Positions 1-11,821 of a stretch of DNA of 64,000 nucleotides are shown here, one piece after another (the first letter of the stretch is position 1; every line of letters begins with the position of its first letter). The notes under the pieces were generated by a model. That model had not been told where the DNA came from. It saw only the letters and a program-made list of their open reading frames with translations, and searched no databases. This DNA is from Pseudocercospora fijiensis CIRAD86 (lineage: Eukaryota > Ascomycota > Dothideomycetes > Mycosphaerellales > Mycosphaerellaceae): assembly GCF_000340215.1 (NCBI RefSeq), contig NW_006921547.1, positions 227,886 to 291,885 on the forward strand. The letters are read 5' to 3'. A program made the translations under genes and the position numbers.

Positions 1-1120
1 GGGATAGTACGCTAGTTATCTGCTCCCTAGCTAATAGCACTATTCTATTAGCTAGAGCCTGCGGCTCTAACCCGCTTTAGGGTTCTAGGGATTAAGGTCG
101 GCTAGGTATGTTTCTAGTCGGGGTCGAATTGCCCTTATACTAGGCTATATCTTCGACGTAGCGAGATCTAGAGCTAATCGTATCGATATAGGTGCTTTAG
201 CTAGATATTACCTACTCGCTCGCCTATACTTTATAGAATATTATAAGTTATAACCTAGAGTAGATCGGCTTTCTATACTAGTAGGCCGGGGAGGGTAATA
301 ATACTCGCGTCTACTATTCTCTAGTCGGTAGCAATTATACTACTACTAGTGCCTCTTTCTATTTTATAGGCTAGTTCGCTAATAAGGATTTGCTACTCGA
401 TCGCTCGTACCTAGAAGACTAGTTTGTATACCTCCTATACGATCTAGTTCTAGCTAATACTAAGCTCGCCGACTATATTATGTTTCCGGACGGTAGTATA
501 TTAGACTAGGACGCTAGTAAGGATCGTGCTATTACTATAGTCCGCGGCGTAGATAAGTAGTATATCGATAGTGTCTAGAGAAGTACGTTTTACTATAACT
601 CGAATATTTAGCTACCGCTAACTCTAAGTAGTACGATAAACGTTTACTACGGTAGGCTTAAGGTAGTATTGTATGCTATCGCAGGTTAGCGTACGAGCAT
701 TGCTAGTCTAGTATAGATATATATATTATTTATATATAGGGTTGCTAAGTTCGGGGTCGATTAATAATTTAGGGGCGGATTAATACTATAACTCGGCATC
801 TTAAAGTTAGCCTATACTTTTCGGTAATACTATTAATATATTAAACTTATATCCTACTATATTACGATACTATTTTCTAGTATTACCGTCTTCGTGCTAG
901 ACCCTCGGTTAGCGCTAAACTAACCTATATCCTATATACTAGTAGTAACTACGCCTTCGCGGATTGTCGAATTACCTAGAAGTAACTTAAAACATTCCGG
1001 TATATATAGCGACTAATTTAATTATAGATACGTATACCTATACATTTTATCGCGATAGGCCTTAATATAGATTAATATAGTGCTAAAGAGTTTAGCTACT
1101 ACTAGTTAAAATTATTGTCC
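1..1120 (+). pseudogene. Unrecognised RIP-degraded reading frame
   Basis: The first 340 bases show nothing I can assign. From about 346 to 1110 one plus-strand frame reads like former coding sequence: long runs of sensible residues broken only by TAG or TAA at positions that could have been CAG, CAA or TGG. It contains the stretches MFPDGSILD and LVLANTKLADYI, and later a hydrophobic segment (ISYYITILFSSITVFVL) that could be a membrane helix near its C-terminal third. I do not recognise the family. There is no credible start, which may have been lost by ATG to ATA change. It ends just before the 136-bp minisatellite. It could be a host gene caught by RIP or an unknown element ORF. Confidence 0.3.
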
Positions 1121-1160
1121 TAGCTACTACCCTAGTATTCTACTACTACTACTACTACTA

Positions 1161-1650
1161 CCGACTCGCTATAGATAGCCTACTTAGCCTCGATTCGTAT
1201 AAGTTCCGTACTACTTAACTTTCCGATATCTAGTTTCCTTATCCGATCTAGCCTCCTAGCTACTAGATCTATATCCTATTGCTACTATTACTACTACCGA
1301 CTTACTACGGATGCCCTACTTAGCCTAGAGTCGTATAAGTTCCGTACTACTTTACTTCCCGCTATCTAGTTTCCTTATCTTATCTAGCCTCCCGGCTACT
1401 AGATCTATATCCTATTACTACTATTACTACTACCGACTCGCGGTAGATACCCTACTCGGCCTAGAGTCGTATAAGTTCCGTACTACTTTACTTCCCGCTA
1501 TCTAGTTTCCTTATTCTATCTAGCCTCTCGGCTACTATATCTATATCCTATTGCTACTATTACTACTACCGACTCGCGGCGGATAGCCTAATTAGTCTCG
1601 ACTCGTATGTATTCTATACTACTTTAGGTCCCGCTATATAGTTTCTTGTC
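1161..1650. repeat. Minisatellite, 136-bp period, about 3.6 copies
   Basis: Units start at 1161, 1297, 1433 and 1569 with the word CCGACT, giving an exact 136-bp spacing. Each unit carries GTATAAGTTCCGTACTACTT, a CTATCTAGTTTCCTTAT block and ends in a TACTACTA-rich tract. The fourth copy fades out near 1650. Units differ mostly by C/T and A/G changes, as expected if RIP acted after amplification. Confidence 0.85.
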
Positions 1651-1736
1651 TTTTATAGTATCTCGTTATAATTCTCGGTAGAAGTACTATAGGATTTTCG
1701 TCGCTGTCGTAGTTATACCGTAGTTAACGAAGGTCG

Positions 1737-1953
1737 AGGCTAATAACGCCGTAGGCTCGGATCTAGTACCGGTATATTAAAAGGGTATATAAGGCTACAA
1801 TTATTATTAAGTAGCTAATCCCTGCGTTATAGGCGAAGGCAAATAGCTCTACCTATAACGAAGAGGTTAGCTGCTTAATAATAATTATAGCCTTATACGC
1901 CCTTTTAATATACCGGTACTAGATTAGAGCCTACGGTATTATTAGGTTTATAT
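1737..1953. repeat. Long foldback (inverted-repeat) element
   Basis: A roughly 215-bp segment is almost entirely self-complementary. The left arm runs from GCTAATAACG (near 1738) through CTAGTACCGGTATATT (about 1765) and GGCTACAATTATTATTAAG (about 1791). The right arm is its reverse complement, ending near 1952. Pairing continues inward, with CGTTATAGG on the left matching CCTATAACG on the right, and leaves only a short centre. This is the structure of a foldback or MITE-like DNA element, or of a former inverted duplication. No target duplication could be defined. Confidence 0.8.
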
Positions 1954-1992
1954 CGAGTCCGGGCACTAGATAGCTAAGGTATATATCTAGTA

Positions 1993-2297
1993 TAGGTAAA
2001 TATAGCCTTAGTCGTATAGCTAAAGATATAGTAGTAGTAGTATATAAATTGCTAAAGTTTATTCTCCTAATATTAAATTCTTCTTCTTTTTCTTCTTCTT
2101 CCTCTAGACGAGACTACTCTTGTCTAGCGTTAAAGACTAAAGAATTACTACTATAACTCTTAGCTAGGACGCTAAACAAATAGGTACGGCTACGCTCGCA
2201 AAGAAGGTCTATATAGTATACTAGTAGGTAGATAGATATAGCCTTTATTATACGGCTAAAGAGGTAGTAGAGGTAGTATATAAATTGCTAAAGTTTA
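1993..2297. repeat. Pair of direct repeats flanking a TC-rich segment
   Basis: About 70 bp recurs: 1993-2062 and 2230-2297 both run from a TATAGCCTT block through GGCTAAAG or AGCTAAAG to TATATAAATTGCTAAAGTTTA. The 165 bases between them contain a pyrimidine run (TTCTTCTTTTTCTTCTTCTT). It may be a local duplication beside the foldback element. Confidence 0.6.
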
Positions 2298-3243
2298 TCC
2301 GCCTTAAACTTAATTTCGTCCTTAATAACTACGTAGCAAGCGGGTCGTACTATGCCTTCAAGTCCTAAATGTACCTATAGCCCGACCCTATATAGATTTT
2401 GTTAGCGATACTATAGTCGACGACTATACCTACGAGTAGGTTCTAATAGTTATTATATATATCCTATCTACGAGTCGGGTAGAAACGAGTATAGTAACGC
2501 TTACTAACGATAATTACGGTTATCTTCGGATACTTCTCTTTGCTACCGTAGAGCTTTATAAAGGCCTTTTTAGGACTACCTAGGTTACTATATAGTATAC
2601 TGCCTCGATTGCTCTTACGGTAAGTAACTAGGACCGACTACTTATTAAATTTTCTAGGTTTAGTAAACTTAACGCTCTATAAGTTCTAGTAGTCCTTCTA
2701 TAGTATACTAGGTTTCGAATTCGAATTATAGCCTACGCGAGGAGTACCTAGGATATAGCTAGGTACTATAATTATACTAGTACCTACCGAGAAGCTAAAT
2801 AGTTTTACGGGAGTTAACTAATAATTACCGGTAGAATCGGTAAGATAGAAGAGCCGCGGACTATTCCTAAGCCTAGTACCGGGAGTTCCGGTAATAGATA
2901 TAGTATCGAGGTTTAGAAATATAGCTACGAATTTAAGTATCTTAGAAGTCTAGTCGCTTCTAAGCTAGCGTCGATAAGGCTAATTAGTACGGATTATATA
3001 TAGCTCGGTAGGTAGGTATTAGGGATTAGCGCGTATACTAACGTTAAGCACCGGACGATCTAGGTATCTAAGGGTAATTCCGTAGTATTAACGGAAGTAA
3101 TTATTTACAGTAATCTGTCGCGTTATAGCATTCGGGATACTATAGTTAGTAAGGCGGAATCTAACCTAGTTAGTATTACTAAAACGCTAAACCTAGATCT
3201 TGTCGGTAGCCTTCGCAAAGCCGACAACAGGCCTAACCTAACT
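2298..3243 (+). pseudogene. Unrecognised degraded frame running into the assembly gap
   Basis: A plus-strand frame beginning inside the second direct repeat keeps long hydrophobic and basic runs (for example IFGYFSLLP, NFLGLVNLTLYKF, GTIIILVPTEKL) with interruptions mainly at TAG. It reads to roughly 2950, and the rest up to the N block gives no clear frame. I do not recognise a family and cannot exclude that the openness is partly a by-product of the TpA-rich composition. No start codon is supported. Confidence 0.25.
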
Positions 3244-3343
3244 NNNNNNNNNNNNNNNNNNNNNNNNNNNNNNNNNNNNNNNNNNNNNNNNNNNNNNNNN
3301 NNNNNNNNNNNNNNNNNNNNNNNNNNNNNNNNNNNNNNNNNNN
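3244..3343. other. Assembly gap of 100 N
   Basis: Exactly 100 N characters, the usual scaffold placeholder for a gap of unknown size. Sequence on the two sides should not be assumed contiguous. Confidence 0.99.
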
Positions 3344-3483
3344 TCCTAACCTAACGGCATTACGCTAGGTTGTATACGTCGGAGTAATATATAGCGAGAA
3401 TAATAAAGGTATAGTTATAGGATACTCCGAGAGCAAGTAAGGCGACTCGGTCGTCCTTCCGCGATGCTCTTACCGCCTTTAAC

Positions 3484-4140
3484 CTAGCTATAATCTAGCT
3501 CCGTAGTATAATAGCGGCGCCGCGTAGTAGATAGGGTTTAGCTTCTTATTCTGCTAGAGGCCCGCTCTTACCGCCGGCGTAGTTCGTATCTCGAGCTTAA
3601 CTTTACCTACGTCTTTGCCCTAGCTATAATCTCGCTCTATAGTATAATAGCGGCGCCGTACAGTAGATAGGGTTTAGCTTCTTATTCTACTAGAGGCCTG
3701 CTCTTACTGCCGGCGTAGTTCGTATCTTAAGCTTAACTTTACCTACGCCTTTACCCTAGCTATAATCTCGCTCTATAGTATAATAGCGGCGCCGCGTAGT
3801 AGATAGGGTTTAGCTTCTTATTCTACTAGAGGCCCGCTCTTACTACTAGCGTAGTTCGTATCTCGAGCTTAACTTTACCTACGACTTTGCCCTAGCTATA
3901 ATCTCGCTTTATAGTATAATAGCGGTACCGCGTAGTAGATAGGGTTTAGCTTCTTATTCTACTAGAGGCCCGCGATAGCCGTAGCCGTAGCGTCCTTCGC
4001 GATACTCCTTATCGCCGGCGTAGTTCTTATCTTAAGCTTAATCTTATCTACGCCTTTACTCTAACTATAGTCTAGCTCCGTACGTATAATAGTAGCGCTA
4101 TATAGTAAATAGTATCGTAGCGCCGAGTATAGTTCTAGCT
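3484..4140. repeat. Minisatellite, 136-bp period, about 4.5 copies
   Basis: Units beginning CTAGCTATAATCT start at 3484, 3620, 3756 and 3892, an exact 136-bp spacing. A last, diverged copy starts near 4061 (CTAACTATAG) after a unit lengthened by about 33 bp. Each unit has a GTATAATAGCGGCGCC block and a GTAGATAGGGTTTAGCTTC block. The sequence is not visibly related to the 136-bp repeat at 1161-1650. Confidence 0.85.
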
Positions 4141-4439
4141 AGCGCGCTAGTTGCTAATCGCTCTAGCTATAGTTGTAGGTTATTCAACCGATCGCCTATA
4201 CTATATAACCTAGTTAACTATATTCGATTTCCTAGTCTAGGGTCTATACTATATATATTCTACTTAATACTAGAACGATAGGGAACTTCGATAATATAGA
4301 TAAAGTAAAGGATAGTTAAGAGTCGTAGTACGCGGTTAAGTCGTTAGTACCTAATCGAGTCGATAAACGTAGTAGCTAGTTAGCCTTTCCTAATATAGAG
4401 GACTCGGTTAGATATATTAAACGAAGCATTCGAAACTCA

Positions 4440-4678
4440 GGTAGGGTAGCGCTATATATCTATAAGAATAGACCGCCGCTATTTATATAATAGAAGACGA
4501 ATAAAGAACTATAAGACGAGGTAGAGCGGTTAGTACTAGAGTTAGAGTAATTGCGTAAATAGGTTGCGTTTCTATTACGAAAACAATAGGTATATAATAA
4601 CCTTATACTCGATACGTAAAGGTAGTAACGGAATATAGGGAAACATACTATACGGATATATAGTAAGAGGGGATAGGA
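4440..4678 (+). pseudogene. Remnant of a charged coiled-coil-like C-terminus
   Basis: A plus-strand frame from about 4440 reads as a helix-prone, Glu/Leu/Arg/Lys-rich segment (DEVERLVLELE, then LRK and VAFLLRKQ) with stops only at TAG or TAA positions expected from RIP. It ends where the 112-bp repeats begin. Such segments occur at the ends of transposases and many other proteins, so no family is assigned. Confidence 0.25.
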
Positions 4679-5000
4679 AGGGTAGGGCGGTAGTTTAGGT
4701 AGCTTTATAATACGTCGGTTTGCCGATTAGTAACCTAAGCCGGGCTAAGTCGGATAGCTAGTCGGTTATCGAGTTGTATCGCTAATTTAAAGGGTAGGGC
4801 GGTAGTTTAGGTAGCTTCCTAATACGTCGGTTTGCCGATTAGTAACCTAAGTCGGGCTAAGTCGGATAGCTAGTCGGTTGTCGAGTAGTATTACTAATTT
4901 AAAGGGCAGAGTAGTAGTCTAGGTCGCTTCCTAATATATAGGCTTGCCGACTCGTACCCTAAGTCGGTTATCGAGTCGCATCGCTAATTCGTACCTATAG
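4679..5000. repeat. Tandem repeat, 112-bp period, about 3 copies
   Basis: Units start at 4679, 4791 and 4903 with AGGGTAGGGC or its variant AGGGCAGAG, 112 bp apart. They share a TAATACGTCGGTTTGCCGA block and AAGTCGG motifs. The third copy is shorter and more diverged. From 5000 to about 5290 I see nothing assignable. Confidence 0.8.
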
Positions 5001-5289
5001 TAGTAGTTATTAATATTAGGCGCGGATAAATATAAAGTTAGGGCTTGCTTTGCTTATATTAACATTTTATAGCGTATTTACTATATCGACGTCGACTCTA
5101 TATACTACTTCCTCCGCTTATAATACTAGCGCCGACGTACGCTATAGCTATATCCTATTATACTTTACCCTTTTCCTCTTTTTTTCCTTCTCGAAGCCGA
5201 GCGATTATTATATATCCTAAGCTCGTACCTGTCTACTTATAACCTATACTACCTATGTAATTATAGCCGATACTATTACAAATCGGTAC

Positions 5290-8200
5290 GACTCCGTAAA
5301 CTCTACCCTCTAAACGCCGGCCGTACGAGATACTCTTCTACCTATTTAAATATTAGCCTCCGGAGTCTAGTACTTGTCGATAATATTAACGGTATCCGTA
5401 GGGGGGAGGTTTATACTAGTTGTAATCTAGCTTATATATACTACTATAAGCTACTTCTCGTCGCTATATCTATTTACCTTATTCCTCGTAGATACGAACT
5501 CTTTAATAAGGTCGGCCCTAGTAGTATCGGTCTAGCTACTCTAAGTATCGATAAGGATTCTATACGCTATATTACTAGTACTTAGGATGTTATCGTAATA
5601 CTATATGCCTTTTTTCTATATAGCTAGCTACTAAAGATACTATAAAAATGTTAGTCTTATATACTTAGTAGATAGGGGTAGATAGATATATACTAAGTCT
5701 ACTACGAAGACATTCTACGGCTTAAAGCTAGCTAGTACAATCTTACTTCTATGCCCGTACTAGCGCTACTTACTACGCTTTATTCGGATTATATACCGTA
5801 GCGATACTATAACCGGCTCGTTATATAGTATTAGTATATATTCCTAGAGATAGGGATCCGATAAACCGTAGTCGCGTATCCTAGGAAGTATGTTTTTAAT
5901 ATCCTATAGTATAAAAGTACTAAGTTCCTTAATTAATTCCTTATCGTCCCCCTATAGTACGAGAAGTAGCGATAGAAATATAGTAAAGACCCGTATTATC
6001 TTAGATACGTATATAAATTTAATATCTTCCGCTACCTTCTATTCTTCGACCTACTCGCTTAATACTATATCTTCTATAGATTTAAATTGCAAGCCGATAT
6101 TAAAATAGGAATATAGTAGACAATCGATAGCTAGTATACGCGGAGTATTAGGTATAGGTTGCTATATTAGCGTCTTCTTAAGGCGAACTATTTTCGTTAG
6201 TAACTAGGGGCGAAACTTGTCGAGCGCCTAAGTATCTTTATCTATAATACTTAGTTCTATTCGACCTACGGTCGCGTTAGAGTATTTAGATTGTAAGTAC
6301 TTAGAAACCTAATTACTAATATGCCTAGCCGAGTCGGAGATATTACTATTATCGCTAAACTAGAAGTTACGTTCTATATCGCGCGTCTCTTTAGTCGATA
6401 GCGATTAGTCGACGAAAGTAAACTATACTATAGAAGGCGACTAAATAGGGCAGAGGTAACCCTTTATATCGTAGGCCTTAACGTATCTCTATACCGAGGT
6501 AGTTACGATAATAGCTAAATTAGATAGTTTACTAAATAGGGTACTACTTAGGCCGAGAACGAAAGGATAGCCTATAAGACTAGCGACGGCAGTCTACTCT
6601 TTAGCGCTATATGTCTTAGTAATATAAAACTTATCGACGATAATAGTCGTAGCTAGTATACGAAGTAGCGGCGGTTTCGAATTAGATTTATCCGACTGTA
6701 TCTAGGACTTCTATTTCTCGGCTCGTTCGTATATTATAAAATCTAGTACGTTAGATAGTATAGTCGAGGTAGTAAGGACGATCTATTTATAGTACTATAG
6801 ATAAGGGGGTACTTCTATATCCTCGTATTTAAGTAATAAGCGTACTAGGACGCCTTTTTTTAACTACTACTTATCTATAACCTCTATACCGAATACCTAT
6901 TCTAGCTCTAGCCGAGTCGGGAGCGCTGTATAATCGAGATAAAGAACGTTATCGATATATACGACCTAGTTGTAGTTCTACGGACTAGCTCTATTACGTC
7001 TCTTATCTTTCGTTAGCTTACTAGAGTCTTTTATAAGATATACGAATATAGCTCCGGGTAGTATAAAGTTATCGATCTTATATATCTAGTTTTCGGCTAG
7101 CTACTTCGGAATATAGACGACGTGAACGCTAGGGCGGATAACCGGCTTTATACCGCTAGCTAATACCTACGGATCGAACGTAATTTTCTTATTTAGCCGA
7201 AGTCCTAGGTTAACCGACGAATTAGATAGCCGAAAAGGATAGGCGTTATTAGTTAATAGCCCGTTATTGCTCTATACCCTCTACTGTATCGAGGTTATAG
7301 CGACGTACCCTAACGTATATACTGTCTTGCCTATACCTACGTCTATACCGCCGATATAGAAGTCCGCGCTAGTAACGGAAGCTAGAAGCGTCTAGGTAAT
7401 TATATAGAATTAGTAAGACTTTAACGGACGAGTCGATCTCTAATTAGGTAGAACGACGCCTATACGCGGCGAAGTCTAAAAGGGATCGAGTAGTCTAAAA
7501 TCGCATATTAACTTAAAGTTCTTAGCGTCGAGATAGGAGTATACGTTACTAGACAACTACTTCTCGACGTCGGTTTCTATATCTAAATCTATCGACTAGC
7601 TAGGTACCGCCGACGAGATCTAATCGATAAAATCTACTAACGTCTAGATCGGTAGAGAGTCGGCTTAGACTTCTACTTACGGATCCGGTAGTCGTACGGC
7701 GAATTCGGGCTTATTCGGATTTAGTAGCGATACGATCTAACTCGGTAACGACTCGATCTATTTCTAGCGAATTCGATCTCGCTTTAAGTCGATTATATCT
7801 CTAGCCTTCTTACTATTAGTATTGTCGGCTTTACTCGATTTAATTTTTCTATCGTCCTTAGTATTATTACTAGTATTTGTCTACGCCGGAGGTTGTACTA
7901 GGGATAGTACTAGTCTATTTAAAGGTAGCTATATCTTAGGTAGAGTAGAAGCAATATAGGCCTTTACTATAAACTCTATTATATCGGGCTATACGGAATA
8001 GACGGCCGTTCGAACCGAATCGTTAAGAGCGACTAGAAGTAAAGTAGTGTTTCTATTATAACCGTTATCGCGGAGTACCTTATTAACTACCTTGTCGATA
8101 GCCTACTAAATCGCTATTATATCCGTAGCGACGTCGGCTATAGCTTTTCGCGCGGCTACCTACCGGGCTGCCTCTTACTCTTCCTATATCCTTTAGAATC

Positions 8201-9482
8201 TATCTACGATAACCTATTTATAGCGCTCGTAATCGGCGCGAGCCTTATAAGCGAGTCGGTCGTCCTTAGCTTACTTAATAGCCGATTTCGTAGGCGACTA
8301 CGGACTCTAACCGATATTAATTTCGGTAGGATTACCGGCTATAGAAGCACTATACTAAGTTAGGTCGATAGTTCTAGAAGCCTTTAGTAGAGACGGTCGA
8401 CGATATATAGAAGGTATCCTAGTATAGTCCGTTATATTTTTGCCGACGAGGAAATCGAGTCTAGTAGAAATCCTAGTATCTAAGCTATTATATATCTCTA
8501 TAGCTAGGGAGTAGAATATCGGATTAGTCTTATATTTAGAAAGACCTTTAGGGCCGCGAGCTAGATCGATTACTACGAAGAATTCGTACTTCTACTATTC
8601 GGGCGATAGTAATAACTCTCGTACGAGCTAGAGCCGTAATAAATCCTTTATACTAATATTATTAGAAGCCTTCGATTGTAGGATAGACTAATTTAAGCTA
8701 AACACCTCGTAGTCTACTATTAAAGGTAACTACTAGTCGATAATACTAAACTATAACGTAATCTTAGCCCGGTCTAGCTTAATAGGGCGTAGCGCGTCGG
8801 ATATTACTAGATTAGTATCCTTGCTATTATACGAATCTCCTAGCGTTATCCTCTTAAATACCCGACCGGCTCTACTAGTCTTACTAGTAGAGGTAGAACT
8901 TGCTCTACGCTTGGAGGGCGTAGTTTGTCGGGATCTATTAGTCTCGCTCTCGGATACGTCTTCCTTTTTAGTATTATTACCGGCCGGCGGGGTAAACTTG
9001 TCCCTTATAACCTTCTATATAAGGCGGTATACTAAGTAGACTATAGACCTCTAAATTTTAATATTCGGACTATTTATATTGTCCTACGGAAGCATTCCCC
9101 TAACGTACTACTTCGGAGCCTATTTAGGATCTTTAAAGTACTATTCGGGTATTAATAGCCTACGTCTAGGTTTAGTAGGATAGTTGAGGTTACTAGTAAT
9201 AGCGTATACTATTTCTTTCTCCTCCTTATAATACCCCTTAACGGGCTAGCGAAGCTACTTCCCCTTTAACTAGTTAAATAAAAAATATTTCTCTAGATAT
9301 AGAAGGAGCCTTTTTATTACTAACGTAAGAAGAGGCTTGTCGATGCTATATAGGTTTAGTATAACATATTTAGGGACGTCTTTGCCGCTAGTTAAGGCTT
9401 TAATTAGTAGCTTATTATTGTTTAGCTAGTCCTCGATATTTGTAGAGACTACTATCTTAGTAAAGATAGTAGGCGACGAGTT
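5290..9482 (-). pseudogene. SNF2-like (superfamily 2) helicase pseudogene
   Basis: On the minus strand one reading direction keeps coding character for about 4 kb, with stops at former Gln and Trp codons. The N-terminal third (9.48-7.9 kb) is charged and low in known motifs. Near 7.4-7.3 kb it reads GGIDVGIGKTVYTLGY, which fits Walker A motif I (GxGKT) of an SNF2 helicase. It is followed by VYIPKQLAENxIYxID, which fits motif Ia of that family (proline, Q/L, W, E-I), and near 6.55 kb by a GLSST segment that fits the GTP/GT motif III region. The DEAH box and the C-terminal helicase motifs are not convincing by eye. Its role would be ATP-driven remodelling or translocation on DNA. Such genes are found among fungal subtelomeric and repeat-associated genes, but that is context only. 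The start codon is not visible. Confidence 0.45.
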
Positions 9483-9627
9483 TATAACTAGTATATAGCA
9501 TTAGTATATAACAGGTTATACTAATTAGTAATACTTATATAGTAGAGGTTAGAGACTATAGATCGATAACGACGTATACTATCTAAGAGTAGTAGATAAA
9601 CTAATAGAGGTAGTAAAATTCGCTATA

Positions 9628-9689
9628 CGTTAGGGTCGGCGGAAGTAAGAATAGGAGCGGAGAGCTACTTATACCCGCCGACCCTAACG
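9628..9689. repeat. Perfect 15-bp inverted repeat with 32-nt spacer
   Basis: CGTTAGGGTCGGCGG at 9628-9642 pairs exactly with CCGCCGACCCTAACG at 9675-9689. A second short stem, AAGTA/TACTT, lies inside. It sits just outside the N-terminal end of the helicase-like pseudogene. It may be a hairpin, an element terminus or a terminator-like structure. Confidence 0.7.
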
Positions 9690-9899
9690 CGAGCCGTTAG
9701 AGTTGCGTTATATAATAAGTGTCTATATATACTAGCTTAACGCTAGTCGAGTACGACGGCTAAGTTATATAGTACGGCCTATATATAAGTTAGAATAGGG
9801 TATTAGCGAAGGAAATAATATACTATACGTACGATAGGGAGGGTAAGAGGGTATATATATATAGAACAGGTATATTAGTACAAGTTAATAGTAAATGTT

Positions 9900-11541
9900 A
9901 AAGAAGGTAGTAATTAGGAAAGGTAACGACCTTAAATACCTACCTCGTAACTAGGTCGGTTAGCGAGTCGGGCCTAACTAGCTAATAAATCGACGAAGTA
10001 AGGCATCTAGCGCTTAAGTATATAATAGTTTAGTTATATAACTAGTAACCGAAGTAATAAGGCTATAGATAATCGTTATAGTATAAACCCCTATACGATA
10101 GACGGTTCTAGATATAAGACCGATAAGTCGTAGTAAATATAGTACTACGTAACAAGCAATCGAAAGTTAGTAATATAAATATAAGCCTATCTATAGTAGA
10201 GTTGCGACTACGATCGCCGGCGCGGGACGCGAGTACTAATAAGCTACGCAATATAGCTAAATTAACTAATCTATATCCTTATAGCGACTAACAATTATTA
10301 TACGATAGCGAGTAGACTAGACCCGCTATATTCCGAGGGTATAGGCTAGTAAGGCGGTTAGTCTTAGGACCCGAGAGTAGGGTATATAGATAGTTCGAGC
10401 TAACGATTAAGATAGCGTGTTTTCTATAGATGCTACTAACTCTATCGGCGGCGAAAAGGCATATATTTAGCTATAACGAGTAGTAAACAAAGGTATAAAA
10501 CGATCGAAATATTCTATAGATCGTATACTAGAGTAGTAGTCTAAGTAGGAGGCCGAATAAACGACTGTATATAAATCCGTAGTAATATAATACACTAGGC
10601 GTAAGGTTAAGAAGCGAGATAATAGATAACGTAATTTGCCGAACCCGCTACCGAAGTTAGTAATAGAGGATATAGAAGTTGTCTAGTAGGCTTAGTATCC
10701 GATTCGATACCGAATTAGGGCCCGAGTCGGTATTAGTAAACCCCGCGACTAGAGTAGTTCTAGTTTCTACTACTAACTAACGTCGACTTTCTACTACGCT
10801 ATATATATAACTACCGCCTTCGAGAATGCTATATACTTAACTACCTCGCGATTAATATTTAATAGGCGGTATTACCCGCGGCCTTAGCCTATCGCCGTCG
10901 ATATACTACGTATTTTACGCTAGCGTCGAGAGGTTAATTTAGGAGTCTAGTTAGATTAGTAGCACGTTCCGATTACTATTATTACTAGAACGCCGAGGGA
11001 CGTAAGGTTACCTATACGACCTAGTATTAATAGACGAGAAATATAAAGAAGAGTTCCCTAAGGTAGTAAAGCAGATCTATACGATAGAGGGACAAACTAC
11101 GTTTAGGTGCCTAGTATATAAGATTTGTTCTAATTATCGCCGACGGACGAGACGAAAAACAGTACGCGTAATAACGCGTAGAGTCGGCGATACTAGCGAT
11201 TACGCGGAAATTGCTATATCTACGGATACTAGACTAGCGATACTAGAAGGATCTAGAGCGGTGCCGCCGTACCGCGTACTAAATAATATATAGTAGAGTA
11301 TAGTTATAGTATAAGAGTAGAACGGGAAGGTAAAACCTATATATCGACTATATAAACTCGATTATCGCTAGCCTATAGTTAAAGGCCGCGCGTTAGTAGG
11401 AGTCGATAATATAGACCTCGAACGATTAGTTAATATACTACGGGTAGATTATAGTTTCGAAGCTAGAGTCGACGCCTTATATTAGATAAGCGACTAATAT
11501 AGATCCGTTCGAATTAACAACGAGCGATAGTAGAGGGCTAG
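9900..11541 (+). pseudogene. Unrecognised gene remnant split by the 12.1-kb retroelement
   Basis: Plus-strand frames keep coding character from roughly 10.05 to 11.03 kb (for example IRQTVLDIRPISRSKYSTT) and, in another frame, from roughly 10.98 to 11.53 kb (for example LVYKICSNYRRRTRRKTVRV and ILEGSRAVPPYRVL). A frameshift or an intron may lie near 11.0 kb. Stops are mostly TAG. The product would be basic and I do not recognise it. The sequence is cut at 11541 by the left LTR. Possible continuation to the right of the right LTR (after 23682) could not be confirmed. From 9690 to about 9900 there is no recognisable feature. Confidence 0.35.
11538..11541. other. Left copy of CTAG target-site duplication
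   Basis: CTAG lies directly before the left LTR and again directly after the right LTR (23679-23682). Four bases is a short match, and CTAG is frequent in this window, so it supports the LTR ends only weakly on its own. Confidence 0.5.
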
Positions 11542-11821
11542 TATTAGCTAGTAACCGGCCCTACATACCTAGGCTGAGTTTTAAGCCTATATAAGAGGCC
11601 TCCTTCTACATTATAGATAGAGTACTAACCTCGTATAGCACATTGTTTATGTTATACTTCTATAATGCCTATATTGTAGGGCTCTAGTTATTAGCCTAAG
11701 CAACCGTCTTGTTATCCTATTATACTAAATATAGCTGCCTATATTACTATAGGTTATATTACCCTCGGTAGCCTATACTATTACTGCTAGTAGTAGTAGT
11801 AGTATTAGTTTCCGTCCTTTA
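11542..11821 (+). repeat. 5' LTR of the 12.1-kb Gypsy-type element
   Basis: This 280-bp segment recurs at 23399-23678 with scattered C/T and A/G differences. It starts TATTAGCTAG and ends TCCTTTA, which fits canonical TG...CA ends converted to TA...TA by RIP. It carries a TATATAAG box-like word (11586 region) and ends with a TAGTAGTAG run. It provides the promoter and polyadenylation signals of the element. The right copy is preceded by a polypurine tract, which fixes the boundary. Confidence 0.9.

Noticed and set aside
1161..5000. Regularly spaced repeats that might suggest a CRISPR array
   Set aside because: Units are 112-136 bp and tandem without unique spacers, and the setting is a fungal repeat region.
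5890..6108. Open plus-strand frame of 72 codons
   Set aside because: It lies antisense to the helicase-like minus-strand pseudogene. Its Ser/Ile/Leu-rich content is what the opposite strand of TpA-rich coding DNA gives.
8821..9039. Open plus-strand frame of 72 codons
   Set aside because: Antisense shadow of the N-terminal part of the helicase-like pseudogene.
9900..11541. Possible tyrosine recombinase of a giant fungal element (DUF3435 type)
   Set aside because: No R..HxxR..Y residues could be seen in any frame. Basic, Tyr-rich content alone is not enough.
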